Assembly: GCF_002259485.1 (NCBI RefSeq)
Contig: NZ_NPGA01000003.1
Location: 62,001-126,000 of the forward strand
Reading direction: 5' to 3'
DNA from: Rhodococcus sp. 14-1411-2a
GTDB taxonomy: Bacteria; Actinomycetota; Actinomycetes; Mycobacteriales; Mycobacteriaceae
Length of the DNA stretch: 64,000 bases
Positions 18,546-27,669 of this stretch are shown here, one piece after another; the first letter of the stretch is position 1, and each line of letters begins with the position of its first letter. The notes beneath the pieces were generated by a model. It was not told where the DNA came from and did no database searches. It worked only from the letters and a program-made list of their open reading frames with translations. The translations under genes and the position numbers were made by a program.

Positions 18546-18662
18546 CGCCAGGTCATGAGTGCCAGCATCGAGCCCCGGCTTGCTGGCCGGCAACCCTCCA
18601 ACCGCGGTGGGGTGCCCCGGGTGAACGACCAGGCCGATACGGCACGCGAGTGCCGTTTCGAC
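18546..18662 (+). ncRNA. SAM-IV riboswitch aptamer
   Basis: The core GGTCATGAGTGCCAGC at 18551, CCGGCTTGCTGGCCGGCAAC at about 18575-18594, CCCTCCAACCGCGGTGGGGTG and CCGGGTGAACGACC at about 18618-18630 match the actinobacterial SAM-IV class closely from memory. P1 is GGTC (18551-18554) with GACC (18627-18630); a following hairpin ACGGCAC/GTGCCGT (18639-18656) is the usual 3' element. A TACGAT at 18537-18542 is a candidate -10. It senses S-adenosylmethionine and lowers expression of the metY-metX operon when SAM is high. Confidence 0.92.
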
Positions 18663-18668
18663 AAGCGC

Positions 18669-18733
18669 GGGTCCGCAGGAAGCGGACCCACTGAACCTTC
18701 GGTCCCCAGGGGCCGAAGCCTGTCAGGAGGTTC
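18669..18733 (+). promoter_or_regulatory. Expression platform with alternative anti-SD pairing
   Basis: After the aptamer comes a hairpin GGGTCCGC/GCGGACCC (18669-18676 with 18682-18689). Then two structures compete: hairpin CTTCGG (18697-18702)/CCGAAG (18713-18718), or helix GAACCTTC (18693-18700) with GGAGGTTC (18726-18733). The second hides the AGGAGG ribosome site of the leader ORF, and the two cannot form together. This is a design for translational control, inferred from complementarity only. Confidence 0.55.
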
Positions 18734-18737
18734 TTCC

Positions 18738-18827
18738 ATGTGTTGCTGTACCGATACGCCCCGTAGCGCTCGACTTCTCGAGCTCGATTCGACATTCGAT
18801 TCGTCTCAGACACACTCGTCTCAATAA
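18738..18827 (+). CDS. Leader peptide with Met-Cys-Cys-Cys start
   Basis: 29 codons from ATG to TAA, beginning MCCCTDTPRSARLLELDS. AGGAGG lies 7 bases before the ATG, a stronger site than that of metY itself. Codons 2-4 are TGT TGC TGT. The stop is 18 bases before the metY ATG, and GGAG (18831-18834) lies between, so termination here could assist metY initiation. Poly-cysteine leader ORFs that respond to cysteine supply are known upstream of sulfur genes in mycobacteria; this one follows a SAM riboswitch and its Cys run is at the start. No other function is suggested by the peptide. Confidence 0.65.
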   Translation: MCCCTDTPRSARLLELDSTFDSSQTHSSQ

Positions 18828-18845
18828 AACGGAGTATCACCAGCC

Positions 18846-20195
18846 ATGACCGATTCCACCCCCGACGTCGTCGACGCCACCGGAGTACCCACCGAGGATC
18901 CGTTCACCGATCCCGCAGCCGACTGGAGCTTCGAGACCAAGCAGATCCATTCGGGTCAGACACCGGACGGCACCACCAGGGCTCGTGCGTTGCCCATCTA
19001 CCAGACCACCTCGTACACGTTCGACAACACCGATCACGCCGCCGCCTTGTTCGGTCTGGCCGAACCCGGCAACATCTACACCCGGATCATCAACCCGACA
19101 CAGGATGTCGTCGAGCAGCGCATCGCGGCCCTCGAAGGTGGCGTCGCGGCATTGCTGCTCGCGTCGGGGCAGGCCGCCGAGACGTTCGCGATTCTCAACC
19201 TCGCCGAGGCGGGCGACCACATCGTGTCGAGTCCGCGGCTCTACGGCGGCACGTACAACCTGTTCCACTACACGCTCCCCAAGCTGGGTATCACCGTCTC
19301 GTTCGTCGACGATCCCGACGACCTCGAGCAGTGGCGTGCCGCGATCACTCCGTCGACCAAGGCGTTCTACGGCGAGTCGATCTCGAACCCCAAGAACGAC
19401 ATCCTCGATATCCCGGGGATCTCGGCAGTGGCCCACGAGAACGGCATCCCGCTGATCGTGGACAACACAGTGGCGACGCCGTACCTGCTGCAGCCGTTGA
19501 AGCACGGTGCCGACATCGTGGTGCACTCGGCGACGAAGTACCTCGGCGGACACGGAACAGCCATCGCGGGCGTCATCGTCGACGGTGGCACCTTCGATTG
19601 GACGCAGGGCCGTCATCCCAACTTCACCACCGCGGATCCGAGCTACCACGGCGTCGTGTTCGCCGATCTGGGCGCGCCCGCGTTCGCATTGAAGGCACGC
19701 GTCCAACTGCTGCGTGACATCGGTGCTGCAGTCTCGCCGTTCAACGCCTTCCTCATCAGTCAGGGTCTGGAGACGTTGAGCCTTCGGATCGAGCGGCATG
19801 TGGCGAATGCGCAGAAGGTCGCTGCCTTCCTCGCCGGTCGCGACGACGTCGTCTCGATCAACTACGCCGGACTCGAATCGTCGCCGTGGTACCAGCGTGG
19901 GCAGGAATTGTTGCCGAAGGGGCAGGGCGCGATCATCGCGTTCGAGCTGAAGGGCGGTGTGGACGCGGGCAAGAAGTTCGTCAACGCTCTCACTCTGCAC
20001 AGCCACGTCGCTAACATCGGAGACGTGCGCTCACTCGTCATCCACCCGGCATCCACCACGCATTCCCAGCTGACTCCAGAGGAGCAGCTGGCATCGGGCG
20101 TCACTCCCGGCCTGGTCCGTCTCGCCGTGGGCATCGAGGGGATCGACGACATCATCGCCGATCTCGAGGTCGGATTCAGCGCGGCGGCATCTTGA
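18846..20195 (+). CDS. metY: O-acetylhomoserine sulfhydrylase
   Basis: 449 residues, a PLP enzyme of the Cys/Met metabolism family. It converts O-acetylhomoserine and sulfide to homocysteine. The Schiff-base Lys is Lys231 in [11 protein letters not shown], and the cofactor-binding Tyr/Arg element is [18 protein letters not shown]. The long C-terminal part with [19 protein letters not shown] is typical. Expression is set by the SAM-IV riboswitch and Cys leader upstream. It overlaps metX by 4 bp. Confidence 0.96.
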   Translation: MTDSTPDVVDATGVPTEDPFTDPAADWSFETKQIHSGQTPDGTTRARALPIYQTTSYTFDNTDHAAALFGLAEPGNIYTRIINPTQDVVEQRIAALEGGVAALLLASGQAAETFAILNLAEAGDHIVSSPRLYGGTYNLFHYTLPKLGITVSFVDDPDDLEQWRAAITPSTKAFYGESISNPKNDILDIPGISAVAHENGIPLIVDNTVATPYLLQPLKHGADIVVHSATKYLGGHGTAIAGVIVDGGTFDWTQGRHPNFTTADPSYHGVVFADLGAPAFALKARVQLLRDIGAAVSPFNAFLISQGLETLSLRIERHVANAQKVAAFLAGRDDVVSINYAGLESSPWYQRGQELLPKGQGAIIAFELKGGVDAGKKFVNALTLHSHVANIGDVRSLVIHPASTTHSQLTPEEQLASGVTPGLVRLAVGIEGIDDIIADLEVGFSAAAS

Positions 20196-21337
20196 GCAAC
20201 AGCTGCGACACAGGCGTTCGTCCGGAGGCGGTTCTTCCGTCTCCGGACGGGCGGTTGGGCACCATCGACATCGGTGGTCTCGATCTCGAGAACGGCGAGC
20301 GAATCCCCCAGGTGACCGTCGCGGTGCAGCGGTGGGGTGAACTCGCCACCGACCGCAGCAACGTCGTGCTCGTCGAACACGCCCTCACCGGGGACTCGCA
20401 CGTGTCCGGTCCGCCGGACGCAGATCACGCCCTGCCCGGGTGGTGGAACGGAATGGTCGGTCCCGGCTGCCCCATCGACACCGACGAGTGGTGCGTCGTG
20501 GCGACGAACGTGCTCGGCGGGTGCGGCGGGACCACGGGCCCGAGCAGCGTCTCGCCCGACGGCAAGCCCTACGGGTCTCGCTTCCCGGACATCTCCATCC
20601 GCGATCAGGTCGCTGCCGAGGCGGCCGTGGCCGACGTCCTCGGAATCGAGCGGTTCGCAGCCGTCGTCGGCGGCTCGATGGGCGGGATGCGCACCCTCGA
20701 GTGGATCGTGGGCCATCCCGACCGAGTGGCGGCGGCGTTGGTCCTCGCGGTCGGTGCCAGGGCGACTGCCGACCAGATCGGCACCCAGACAACACAGATC
20801 GCCGCGATCAAGGCCGATCCAGGATGGCTCGGCGGCAACTATCACGACACCGGCACCTCACCGTCGGCTGGACTCGGCATCGCGCGGCGCATCGCGCACC
20901 TGACGTACCGGACCGAGAGCGAACTCGACATCAGGTTCGGAAACTCACCGCAGAACGACGAAGACCCGTGGGCCGGTGGCAGGTACTCCGCGCAGAGCTA
21001 CCTCGAGCATCAGGCTGCCAAGCTCGTCAACCGGTTCGACGCGGCGACGTACGTCCTGCTCAGCGAAGCGATGAACCGACACGACGTAGGCCGTGGCCGT
21101 GGCGGAGTGGCCGACGCACTTGCGTCCACATCTGTCCCGACCATCGTCGGCGGAGTCGACTCCGACCGCTTGTATCCGCTTCGACTGCAGAAGGAGATCG
21201 CTCGCGAACTCCCCCAGTGCCGCGGACTCGAAGTGATCCAGTCGCGTGACGGACACGACGGCTTCCTCACCGAGGCCGATTCGGTGGCCAAGCTGCTCGC
21301 CGAGACGATGGAGCTGGCCCGCCTCGGTCGGCGCTGA
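20192..21337 (+). CDS. metX: Homoserine O-acetyltransferase
   Basis: 381 residues from a TTG start that overlaps the metY stop (TTGA), giving coupled translation. It is an alpha/beta-hydrolase-fold acyltransferase with nucleophile Ser162 in [13 protein letters not shown], the Asp in [12 protein letters not shown] and His in GHDGFL. It uses acetyl-CoA to activate homoserine for MetY, so the two genes give consecutive steps to homocysteine. Confidence 0.96.
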   Translation: MSNSCDTGVRPEAVLPSPDGRLGTIDIGGLDLENGERIPQVTVAVQRWGELATDRSNVVLVEHALTGDSHVSGPPDADHALPGWWNGMVGPGCPIDTDEWCVVATNVLGGCGGTTGPSSVSPDGKPYGSRFPDISIRDQVAAEAAVADVLGIERFAAVVGGSMGGMRTLEWIVGHPDRVAAALVLAVGARATADQIGTQTTQIAAIKADPGWLGGNYHDTGTSPSAGLGIARRIAHLTYRTESELDIRFGNSPQNDEDPWAGGRYSAQSYLEHQAAKLVNRFDAATYVLLSEAMNRHDVGRGRGGVADALASTSVPTIVGGVDSDRLYPLRLQKEIARELPQCRGLEVIQSRDGHDGFLTEADSVAKLLAETMELARLGRR

Positions 21338-21371
21338 CACCGCACTCGTTCACCGGGTGCTTGCGCCGAGG

Positions 21372-21689
21372 TCAGTCGGTTCCCAGCGGATCGATCGACA
21401 GCGACAGAAAGACAATGGCTCCGCCGACGCCACCCAGCGCCAGCACATCGAACACGCGACTGCGCACTTGCAGTGTGCCGACACGTGTTTCGGGCAGACA
21501 CAGCCGCAGGACGGCCGCCAGCAGCGCTGCGCATCCGAAGATGAACGCGCCGCGCCGCCAGCGATCGGCCAGCACCAGGATCAGCGCGGCGAGAACGACG
21601 ACCGAGACTGCGACGATCGGTAGGTTGCGCGCGACTGCCGCACGAAATCCCGGATCGGGCTCGCTTCGCTCGTGCTCTGCATCGTTCAC
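21372..21689 (-). CDS. DUF3017 small membrane protein
   Basis: 105 residues from GTG (VNDAEHERSEPDPG). Three hydrophobic segments (about 25-42, 50-66 and 85-100) with short basic loops (ADRWRRGAF) fit DUF3017. An earlier start at 21740 would overlap folD by 41 bp and is less likely. It directly follows folD (10 bp) on the same strand, as remembered for Rv3355c-Rv3356c. Function unknown. Confidence 0.82.
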   Translation of the reverse strand: MNDAEHERSEPDPGFRAAVARNLPIVAVSVVVLAALILVLADRWRRGAFIFGCAALLAAVLRLCLPETRVGTLQVRSRVFDVLALGGVGGAIVFLSLSIDPLGTD

Positions 21690-21699
21690 GTCGGTCCGC

Positions 21700-22557
21700 T
21701 CAGCTCTCGGCGGCGACGCGTTCGGCGCGCTCGACGACATTGGTGAGCAGAAAGGCCCGCGTCAGCGGACCGACACCGCCGGGGTTCGGCGAGAGGAAAC
21801 CTGCCACCTCCGCGACACCGTCGGCGACATCACCGCGCAATCCGTCCTCGGTGCGGGTCACCCCGACATCGAGCACAGCAGCACCAGGCTTGACCATGTC
21901 CGCAGTGATCAATCCGGGCACTCCGGCAGCGGCGATGACGATGTCCGCACGTGAGACCTCGGCGGCCAGATCACGAGTTCCGGTGTGGCACAAAGTAACT
22001 GTCGAGTTCTCCGAACGCCTCGTGAGCAGCAGGCCGATGGGTCGCCCGACCGTCACGCCGCGGCCGATGACCACCGCGTGCGCGCCGTCGAGAGCAACGT
22101 CGTAGCGGCGCAGCAGGTGCACGATCCCGCGAGGTGTACACGGCAGTGCGGCGTTCTTGCCCAGCACCAGACGGCCGAGGTTGATCGGGTGCAGACCGTC
22201 GGCGTCCTTGTCCGGATCGATTCGCTCGAGCGCAGCGTTCTCGTCGAGATGCTTCGGCAACGGCAATTGGACGATGTAGCCGGTGCATTCGGGGTTGGCA
22301 TTGAGTTCGTCGATCACGGCCTCGAGATCTGCCTGGGTGATATCCGCGGGTAGGTCGCGACGAATCGACGTGATGCCTACCTTGGCGCAGTCGTTGTGCT
22401 TACCCCGGACGTACGCAGCCGAACCCGGATCGTCGCCCACCAACACGGTCGCCAGACCTGGGGTGATGCCCTTCTCACGCAGCGTTGCCACGCGGGCGGT
22501 GAGATCGACGAATATCTCGTCACGGGTCGCTTTGCCATCGAGAATCGTTGCAGTCAC
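21700..22557 (-). CDS. folD: Bifunctional methylenetetrahydrofolate dehydrogenase/cyclohydrolase
   Basis: 285 residues. Family motifs are present: the catalytic Tyr-Lys region [22 protein letters not shown], and the NADP site [14 protein letters not shown] followed by [15 protein letters not shown]. It interconverts methylene-, methenyl- and formyl-tetrahydrofolate for purine and methionine one-carbon supply, which fits the neighbouring methionine genes. Confidence 0.96.
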   Translation of the reverse strand: MTATILDGKATRDEIFVDLTARVATLREKGITPGLATVLVGDDPGSAAYVRGKHNDCAKVGITSIRRDLPADITQADLEAVIDELNANPECTGYIVQLPLPKHLDENAALERIDPDKDADGLHPINLGRLVLGKNAALPCTPRGIVHLLRRYDVALDGAHAVVIGRGVTVGRPIGLLLTRRSENSTVTLCHTGTRDLAAEVSRADIVIAAAGVPGLITADMVKPGAAVLDVGVTRTEDGLRGDVADGVAEVAGFLSPNPGGVGPLTRAFLLTNVVERAERVAAES

Positions 22558-22613
22558 CCGGTCATTGTTCCAGGTTCTGCGTCAGCAGCGGCGCACCGGT
22601 CCGATCACCGCCG

Positions 22614-23222
22614 TCAGCCCTCGACTACCAGCCCGTGCGCTCCTGCATATGCGACAGCCTGCATCAGCTCGATCTTCGCGTTGCGCACGCTCGCGCTGAC
22701 CCACAGCGATGCGTCGGCGACGGCTCCGCGCAGATCTGCCTCGTCGAACTTCGCGTCGACGGTGCGGGCACCGGTGAAATCGACCGACCGCACCGTGGCC
22801 TTGCGGAAGTCTGCGGATACCAGGTTGGCCTCCCGCATTCGGCACCCCGTCAGATCGAGACCGCGAAGGTCGGCCCTGCCCAATGACGCGAGGGTGAAGT
22901 CGACCTCGTCGTACGTCGCGGGACGCATGCGACTGTCGACGAACATCGATCCCATCAGAGTCGCATGGCGAAAAGTGCTGTGCTGCAGATTGGTACGAGT
23001 GAAAGTGCACGATCGAAACGCGGAGTTCGCGTGAATCGATTCGGTGAGGTCCGTGCCGGTGAAGTCGCATTCGGTGAACACCACCGAGTCGGTTCGGACG
23101 CCGCTCATGTCCGCATCGCGAAAGGTGCACCGAACGAACTGCCTACCGGTCCACTCCTGCCCGTCCAGTCGCGTGTCGGAAAAGTCCTCACCGATCGTCT
23201 GTTCGTCGTCCACCTGCCCCAT
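22614..23222 (-). CDS. mfpA: Pentapeptide-repeat protein MfpA, gyrase-protecting
   Basis: 202 residues made of A(D/N)LXX-type repeats that form a right-handed beta-helix: ECDFTGTDLTES, FRSCTFTRTNLQ, DFTLASLGRADLRGLDLTGC and FDEADLRGA are examples. Residues 85-150 closely resemble the M. tuberculosis MfpA sequence as remembered. MfpA mimics DNA, binds DNA gyrase and lowers fluoroquinolone action. The N-terminus is about 15 residues longer than in M. tuberculosis. The GTPase/roadblock partner genes that adjoin mfpA in mycobacteria are absent here. It is divergent from trmL by 33 bp. Confidence 0.88.
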   Translation of the reverse strand: MGQVDDEQTIGEDFSDTRLDGQEWTGRQFVRCTFRDADMSGVRTDSVVFTECDFTGTDLTESIHANSAFRSCTFTRTNLQHSTFRHATLMGSMFVDSRMRPATYDEVDFTLASLGRADLRGLDLTGCRMREANLVSADFRKATVRSVDFTGARTVDAKFDEADLRGAVADASLWVSASVRNAKIELMQAVAYAGAHGLVVEG

Positions 23223-23255
23223 ACTTCCCGGGCTCGAGATGGCAGAGTGAACCGG

Positions 23256-23720
23256 GTGTTTCGACTCATGTTCTTCGAGCCCCGCATCCCACAGAACACC
23301 GGCAACGCGATTCGCCTGGTCGCCGGCACCGGCTGCGAACTGCACCTGGTGGGTCCGCTCGGCTTCGACATGTCCGAGGCGAAGCTCAAGCGGGCAGGCT
23401 TGGACTACCACGACCTGGCGTCGGTGACGGTGCACGATGACCTGCCCACGGCGTGGGCCGCGCTGGCACCGACTCGCGTGTTCGCCTACACCGCACACGC
23501 GGCCCGGTCCTACGCCGACGTCGCATACGAACCCGGTGACGTCCTCCTGTTCGGACCGGAACCCACCGGATTGCCCGACGACGTTCTGGACGACCCGCAC
23601 GTGACCGATCGACTGCGAATCCCGATGATTCCCGGCCGCCGATCGTTGAACCTGGCGAACGCGGCAGCAGTGACGATGTACGAGGCATGGCGCCAGCACG
23701 GATACGAAGGCAGCGTCTGA
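23256..23720 (+). CDS. trmL: tRNA (cytidine/uridine-2'-O-)-methyltransferase TrmL
   Basis: 154 residues from GTG (VFRLMFFEPRIPQNTGN). It is a minimal SPOUT methyltransferase with the three family motifs: PRIPQNTGNAIRL, LLFGPEPTGLP and MIPGRRSLNLANAAAV, the last forming the knot that binds SAM. It methylates the wobble base of certain Leu tRNAs. Strong similarity to remembered Rv3366. Confidence 0.93.
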   Translation: MFRLMFFEPRIPQNTGNAIRLVAGTGCELHLVGPLGFDMSEAKLKRAGLDYHDLASVTVHDDLPTAWAALAPTRVFAYTAHAARSYADVAYEPGDVLLFGPEPTGLPDDVLDDPHVTDRLRIPMIPGRRSLNLANAAAVTMYEAWRQHGYEGSV

Positions 23721-23823
23721 CGGGTTAGCGTTCGAGCGCGTTCGAAGCCCTGACTGTCGGGGCGCGCACTGACCGAAGGTGCGTTAGCAGCGGGCGAAAC
23801 TCTTGTCGCGTCGGATCGTGAGG

Positions 23824-24210
23824 TCAGGTCTTCGACCATCGACGCAGACGGCCAGCATCTTCGGCCGCGGAGGTGAAACTGATTGTGAGCGTCGACAAAT
23901 CGATCCGGTACGCGAGGTAGTTCTTCTGTGACACCGAACTGTCACGCTCGCCCTGTCGGCTCGACTGCGCCGATTCCACCTCGATGAGTTCGGCAGTATT
24001 CGACGCGGCCGCGGTCGGATCGTCGGCAACCAACGAGAGCCGTCCGGTAACGATTTCCTTGCCTTCGATCGGTGCCGGGGCCCGCTGCCGCGCGGAGCCG
24101 CCTGCCACCTCGTACGCGAGCGCCGGCCCTGCCAGAGAAGCCGAAAAGTCAAGTGGTGGAGGCATATTCGATGGATCGAAAGCGGAGCACAACAGCGCAC
24201 GAACGCGCAT
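23824..24210 (-). CDS. Hypothetical protein, possibly a broken secreted protein
   Basis: Up to 128 residues. From about residue 30 the frame has strong third-position GC and reads as coding (YEVAGGSARQRAP, VTGRLSLVADDPTAAAS, NYLAYRIDLSTLTISFTSAAED). The N-terminal 25 residues are less convincing. In another frame just upstream (24269 down to about 24195) there is a signal-peptide-like start MNRRRSPVLRTLTAAVVVPV. A one-base shift near 24200 would join them, so the gene may be frameshifted or its start misread. No family recognised. Confidence 0.45.
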   Translation of the reverse strand: MRVRALLCSAFDPSNMPPPLDFSASLAGPALAYEVAGGSARQRAPAPIEGKEIVTGRLSLVADDPTAAASNTAELIEVESAQSSRQGERDSSVSQKNYLAYRIDLSTLTISFTSAAEDAGRLRRWSKT

Positions 24211-24382
24211 ACGGGTACCACGACCGCTGCAGTCAGGGTGCGGAGAACCGGACTTCTACGACGATTCATCCCCGGACGCCAGCGGCACCGTTACACAAAC
24301 CTCACCAGCTTGCTGCCATGGACTCGCGGGGCGGGGTACCGTGTGCCGCACCGGCCCGTTTCGCTCGTGAAGGAGCTTTCTT

Positions 24383-24937
24383 TTGTTCTCTGTTTCCCTC
24401 CCCCGTCTCTCGACCTCCAACTCCTCCTCCGCGCGCACGTCCAGTCGGTTCGGTAGTCGAATTGCCCGCACCGCAGCAATATTCGCCATGGGCTCGGGAT
24501 TGACGGTTGCAGCCCTGTCGGGCACGGCCACTGCGTCGGCGGCCCCCGTCAACTGTGTGTCTCCGCCCTCGGCCAACGACATCCAGGTCGACGACACCGC
24601 GAGCTGCGGAGCAACCTCGAACGGAACCGGACGGGCCACCGCAGGTGCTGCCGACAGCGGCACCGCAGTCAGCGTCAACGACGGCCCGGGCTCGACGACC
24701 ACCTACGCCGACGGATACGGCGTTGCCCTCGGAGCGAGCAAGAATGCAGGGACGGCGTACGCACTGGCACTCGGCGGCGGAATCGCTCACTCGTGGGCAG
24801 ACGCCGGACAGACAACACTCGCAGTCGCCGGATGGGGATCCGGCGCTACCTCCGAGGCTCAGGGCGTCGATTGCGTCGGCCCCCTGTCCCTGGCACTGAA
24901 CCTCACCAGCGGCCAGTTCTGCGTCCTCGGTAGCTGA
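24383..24937 (+). CDS. Secreted protein, DUF6764-like
   Basis: 184 residues from a TTG codon that is supported by AAGGAG seven bases upstream. A long signal peptide with a twin-Arg-like basic region (SRFGSRIARTAAIF) ends near ATASAAPVNC at about residue 55. The mature part of about 130 residues has four Cys (NCVSPPS, DTASCGA, GVDCVG, QFCVLGS) that could form two disulfides, and a Gly/Ala/Ser/Thr-rich middle. It is outside the cell or cell-wall associated. The family name is a tentative recollection. Confidence 0.75.
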   Translation: MFSVSLPRLSTSNSSSARTSSRFGSRIARTAAIFAMGSGLTVAALSGTATASAAPVNCVSPPSANDIQVDDTASCGATSNGTGRATAGAADSGTAVSVNDGPGSTTTYADGYGVALGASKNAGTAYALALGGGIAHSWADAGQTTLAVAGWGSGATSEAQGVDCVGPLSLALNLTSGQFCVLGS

Positions 24938-24968
24938 TCGCCCGGTTGCAGGCACAAATCCGGTCTAC

Positions 24969-25012
24969 GGAGCCGATTACCCCGACACGAACTCGTCGAG
25001 GTAATCGGCTCC
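24969..25012. terminator. Long perfect hairpin after the secreted protein gene
   Basis: Arms GGAGCCGATTACC and GGTAATCGGCTCC (13 bp, perfect) enclose an 18-base loop that can itself pair (CGAC/GTCG). It is 32 bp after the stop codon at 24937. No T-run follows. The rest of the 300-bp gap to 25240 shows no gene or clear promoter. Confidence 0.65.
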
Positions 25013-25239
25013 TCCTACATACACGGTGTGACCGGACCTCCTGAACCGCTCCGCACATCCCTCTGGGAGCCGCGGAGCGGTCCGCTGGGTTGCTCGCGGA
25101 ACGCCGACTGCATGATCACCGCCTCTGACCAGCAAGCCAGCTGTCCCGAACCGCCTTTCCGTTCTTGTCGGTGGGTCGAGATAGTCTTCTTTCAGTTCGA
25201 ACGCACGTTCTGAAATGTTGCTCACCGGGGGGTGAAAAA

Positions 25240-27501
25240 ATGGGGGCTGTACCGACCGTGTCACTGGAGGCGTTGACCGCTGCCGCGCGTGAGGAGAATC
25301 GACAGGCGGCCCGCAAGATCACCGCCTGCTACCGCGTGCACTGCGACTGGATCACCCGCGACACCGAACACAAGCATTACAGCCGGTACGGGCGCACCGA
25401 AATGTCCGTGGCGTTGGGCTGTTCGGCGACCGTCGCCGAAGCGTATGTCTCCGTCGGCGTCGCCCTGCACACGCGGATGCCGCTGCTACGGGCAGCGTTC
25501 GAGGCCGGTGAGATCGACCTCCCCCGCGTGCGGACGGTATGTCGGATCCTCGACAACCTCTCCGACGATATCGTCACCCGCGTCGAAGCCGAGGTGGTCG
25601 AGGCGGCGCGGAGGTCGTCCCCGGGCCCGCTCGAACAGGCGATCTGGGACATCCTGCTGCGCGTTGCACCCGAGGAAGCCGCGGCGTTGCGGGAGTTCGC
25701 GAAGAAATTCCGCACCGTCACCTACAGTCCCGCCGGCGAACTCGCCCGCATTCGAGCCGAGTTGACAGCACCCGAGGCCGCCGCCGCGTGGCAGCTCCTC
25801 GAGGAGATGGCCGATACTCTCTGCCCGAAAGATCCGCGCGGGAAGAAAGAACGCCTGTGCGATGCATTCATGGCCCGCATGCACGGCGAACCCCGACTGG
25901 CATGCCTGTGCCAACGCACCGATTGCCCGAAGAAAGACACAGCGTTGCCGGATCGACGGGTGCCGCTCACGATGATCACCGTCGACATCGCCACCCTCAT
26001 CGGACTACTCGCCAACCCCGCCTACCTCGCCGGGCACGGATCCATCGACCCCGACCTCGCGCGAGAGTTGGCACGCAACAGTCACTGGCAGATCCTGCTC
26101 ACCGAAGCAGTGACCCTCGCAGAGAAACTCGGACTCGCTGTGCAGAACCCAGAGACCGGGGAATGGGAACGAACACCGAAAAACCCCACGCCGAAAACAG
26201 AAGAAGATACGGATCCGCCGACGAACACCGACCCGGCAGCATCAACGGCAGCGGCATCGGCATCAGCAGCGAGCACCGGCTCGGCAGCACGCAGGACCGA
26301 GACTCGCACAGACACAGCATCGGCAACGGACTCCGCGACCGGATGCGGCACTTCCACCGATACCGATGCGACCACTGCACCGGAAACGGAACCGGCGAAC
26401 AAATCCGCTGCAAGCACTGCCCCCGACACCGAATCAACCACCGCACCATCACCCACCCCAGCTTCTTCGCCGACAAGCGTGACGGCAACGACCACTGCGC
26501 CAGCACCGGCGACAGCTGCGGACTCGGCCTCCGGCCCGGGAACAAATCCCGGCCGTGGCGCCGATGCAGCGCAAGCACCTGCACCGATTGCGGAGCCAGC
26601 ACCCAGCGTTGCGTCCGATACACGTTCAGCTGCAACACAACACGAACGGTCCGATACCGCAACGGCGGCACCGACGGATGAAACTTCACCAGCAATGGAG
26701 GACGGACCATCGAGTCCGAGCGCAGACACATCCCCACCCACAGCTGACAGCCGCGACAACCAGCGACGCCCGCAATCGCTGACCTCCGCCGCAGCCCTGT
26801 TCTGCACCCACACACCCCTCGGCCGGGGCACACGGCACAGCTCTGCCCTCGACCTGGACGACATCAGACATCCCGCCCGCAACATCAGAGCACTCGACCT
26901 ACGCTCGGCAATCCGGATGGACAACCGAACCATCAACACACCCTCAGGCCTCTACCTCGGCAACGCCACCCTTGCCGCCGCGCTCGAAGCCGCGATCGCC
27001 GCCGACCCCACCCTCGGAAAATCAGTACCCCGCGACCCACTCACCGACCGAGCCCTGATCTACCGACCCGACGCCCTCACCACCGCCGCCGTCCGACTCC
27101 GCGACAAACACTGCCGATTCCCCGGCTGCCACCGACCAGCCGCACGCTGCCAACTCGACCACATCGTGGCCTTCGACCACGCCAACCCTCGCGGCGGCGG
27201 CTGGACCACCGTCAACAACCTCCAATGCCTCTGCGACTATCACCACACCGTCAAAACCGCCGGCTACTGGACCGCCACCATGCTCCCCGGCGGGGCGATC
27301 CTGTGGACATCGACATCCAAGACCACCCGAATCACCCTGCCCACCAACGCAACAGCCGTACCCATCCTCGGCAACGACCTCAGACCACACATCCCCACCA
27401 CACCGAAACGATCCGGCCATATCGCCTACCCCAAACCACCCGACAACCACGACCCCGAAACAGAACCCACAGCCGAAGACACCGACACCCCACCCTTCTG
27501 A
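25240..27501 (+). CDS. DUF222/13E12-type HNH endonuclease with long low-complexity linker
   Basis: 753 residues from MGAVPTVSLEALT, preceded by a G-rich ribosome site. Residues 1-320 are a DUF222 helical domain (RYGRTEMSVALGCSATVAEAYVS, LPRVRTVCRILDNLSDD). Residues about 320-530 are almost only Thr, Ala, Ser, Pro, Asp and Glu. Residues about 535-720 end in an HNH nuclease: CRFPGCHRPAARCQLDHI, NNLQCLCDYHHTVKT. Members are numerous in Rhodococcus and mycobacteria, with unknown role; some occur as repeated mobile-like copies. The linker is far longer than usual, and codon use drifts toward CAC/ACC-rich composition at the 3' end. Confidence 0.88.
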   Translation: MGAVPTVSLEALTAAAREENRQAARKITACYRVHCDWITRDTEHKHYSRYGRTEMSVALGCSATVAEAYVSVGVALHTRMPLLRAAFEAGEIDLPRVRTVCRILDNLSDDIVTRVEAEVVEAARRSSPGPLEQAIWDILLRVAPEEAAALREFAKKFRTVTYSPAGELARIRAELTAPEAAAAWQLLEEMADTLCPKDPRGKKERLCDAFMARMHGEPRLACLCQRTDCPKKDTALPDRRVPLTMITVDIATLIGLLANPAYLAGHGSIDPDLARELARNSHWQILLTEAVTLAEKLGLAVQNPETGEWERTPKNPTPKTEEDTDPPTNTDPAASTAAASASAASTGSAARRTETRTDTASATDSATGCGTSTDTDATTAPETEPANKSAASTAPDTESTTAPSPTPASSPTSVTATTTAPAPATAADSASGPGTNPGRGADAAQAPAPIAEPAPSVASDTRSAATQHERSDTATAAPTDETSPAMEDGPSSPSADTSPPTADSRDNQRRPQSLTSAAALFCTHTPLGRGTRHSSALDLDDIRHPARNIRALDLRSAIRMDNRTINTPSGLYLGNATLAAALEAAIAADPTLGKSVPRDPLTDRALIYRPDALTTAAVRLRDKHCRFPGCHRPAARCQLDHIVAFDHANPRGGGWTTVNNLQCLCDYHHTVKTAGYWTATMLPGGAILWTSTSKTTRITLPTNATAVPILGNDLRPHIPTTPKRSGHIAYPKPPDNHDPETEPTAEDTDTPPF
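26170..26770 (+). repeat. Low-complexity Thr/Ala/Ser/Pro coding tract
   Basis: About 600 bp of the HNH gene encode an extended disordered linker dominated by ACC/ACA, GCA/GCC, TCG/AGC and GAC codons. It contains no recognisable domain. It separates the DUF222 and HNH domains. Confidence 0.7.
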
Positions 27502-27669
27502 AGATCGGAGTTTCACGGAAGTACGGCGAACCCATGCCGCGCGTGCACCAGGGTCGGGAAGCCGAACCCCGCTGCACGAACCCGCTCGGACCCGACCGTC
27601 GCCGAACGTCGACGTCGGCCCACGCGGCCTGCAGAGTGGCGCTCGCTCACCGACCGGCATACTCGAGAA

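Noticed and set aside
26082..26939. A Val/Ala/Ser-rich minus-strand frame
   Set aside because: Mirror of the low-complexity linker of the HNH gene; no start signal or domain.
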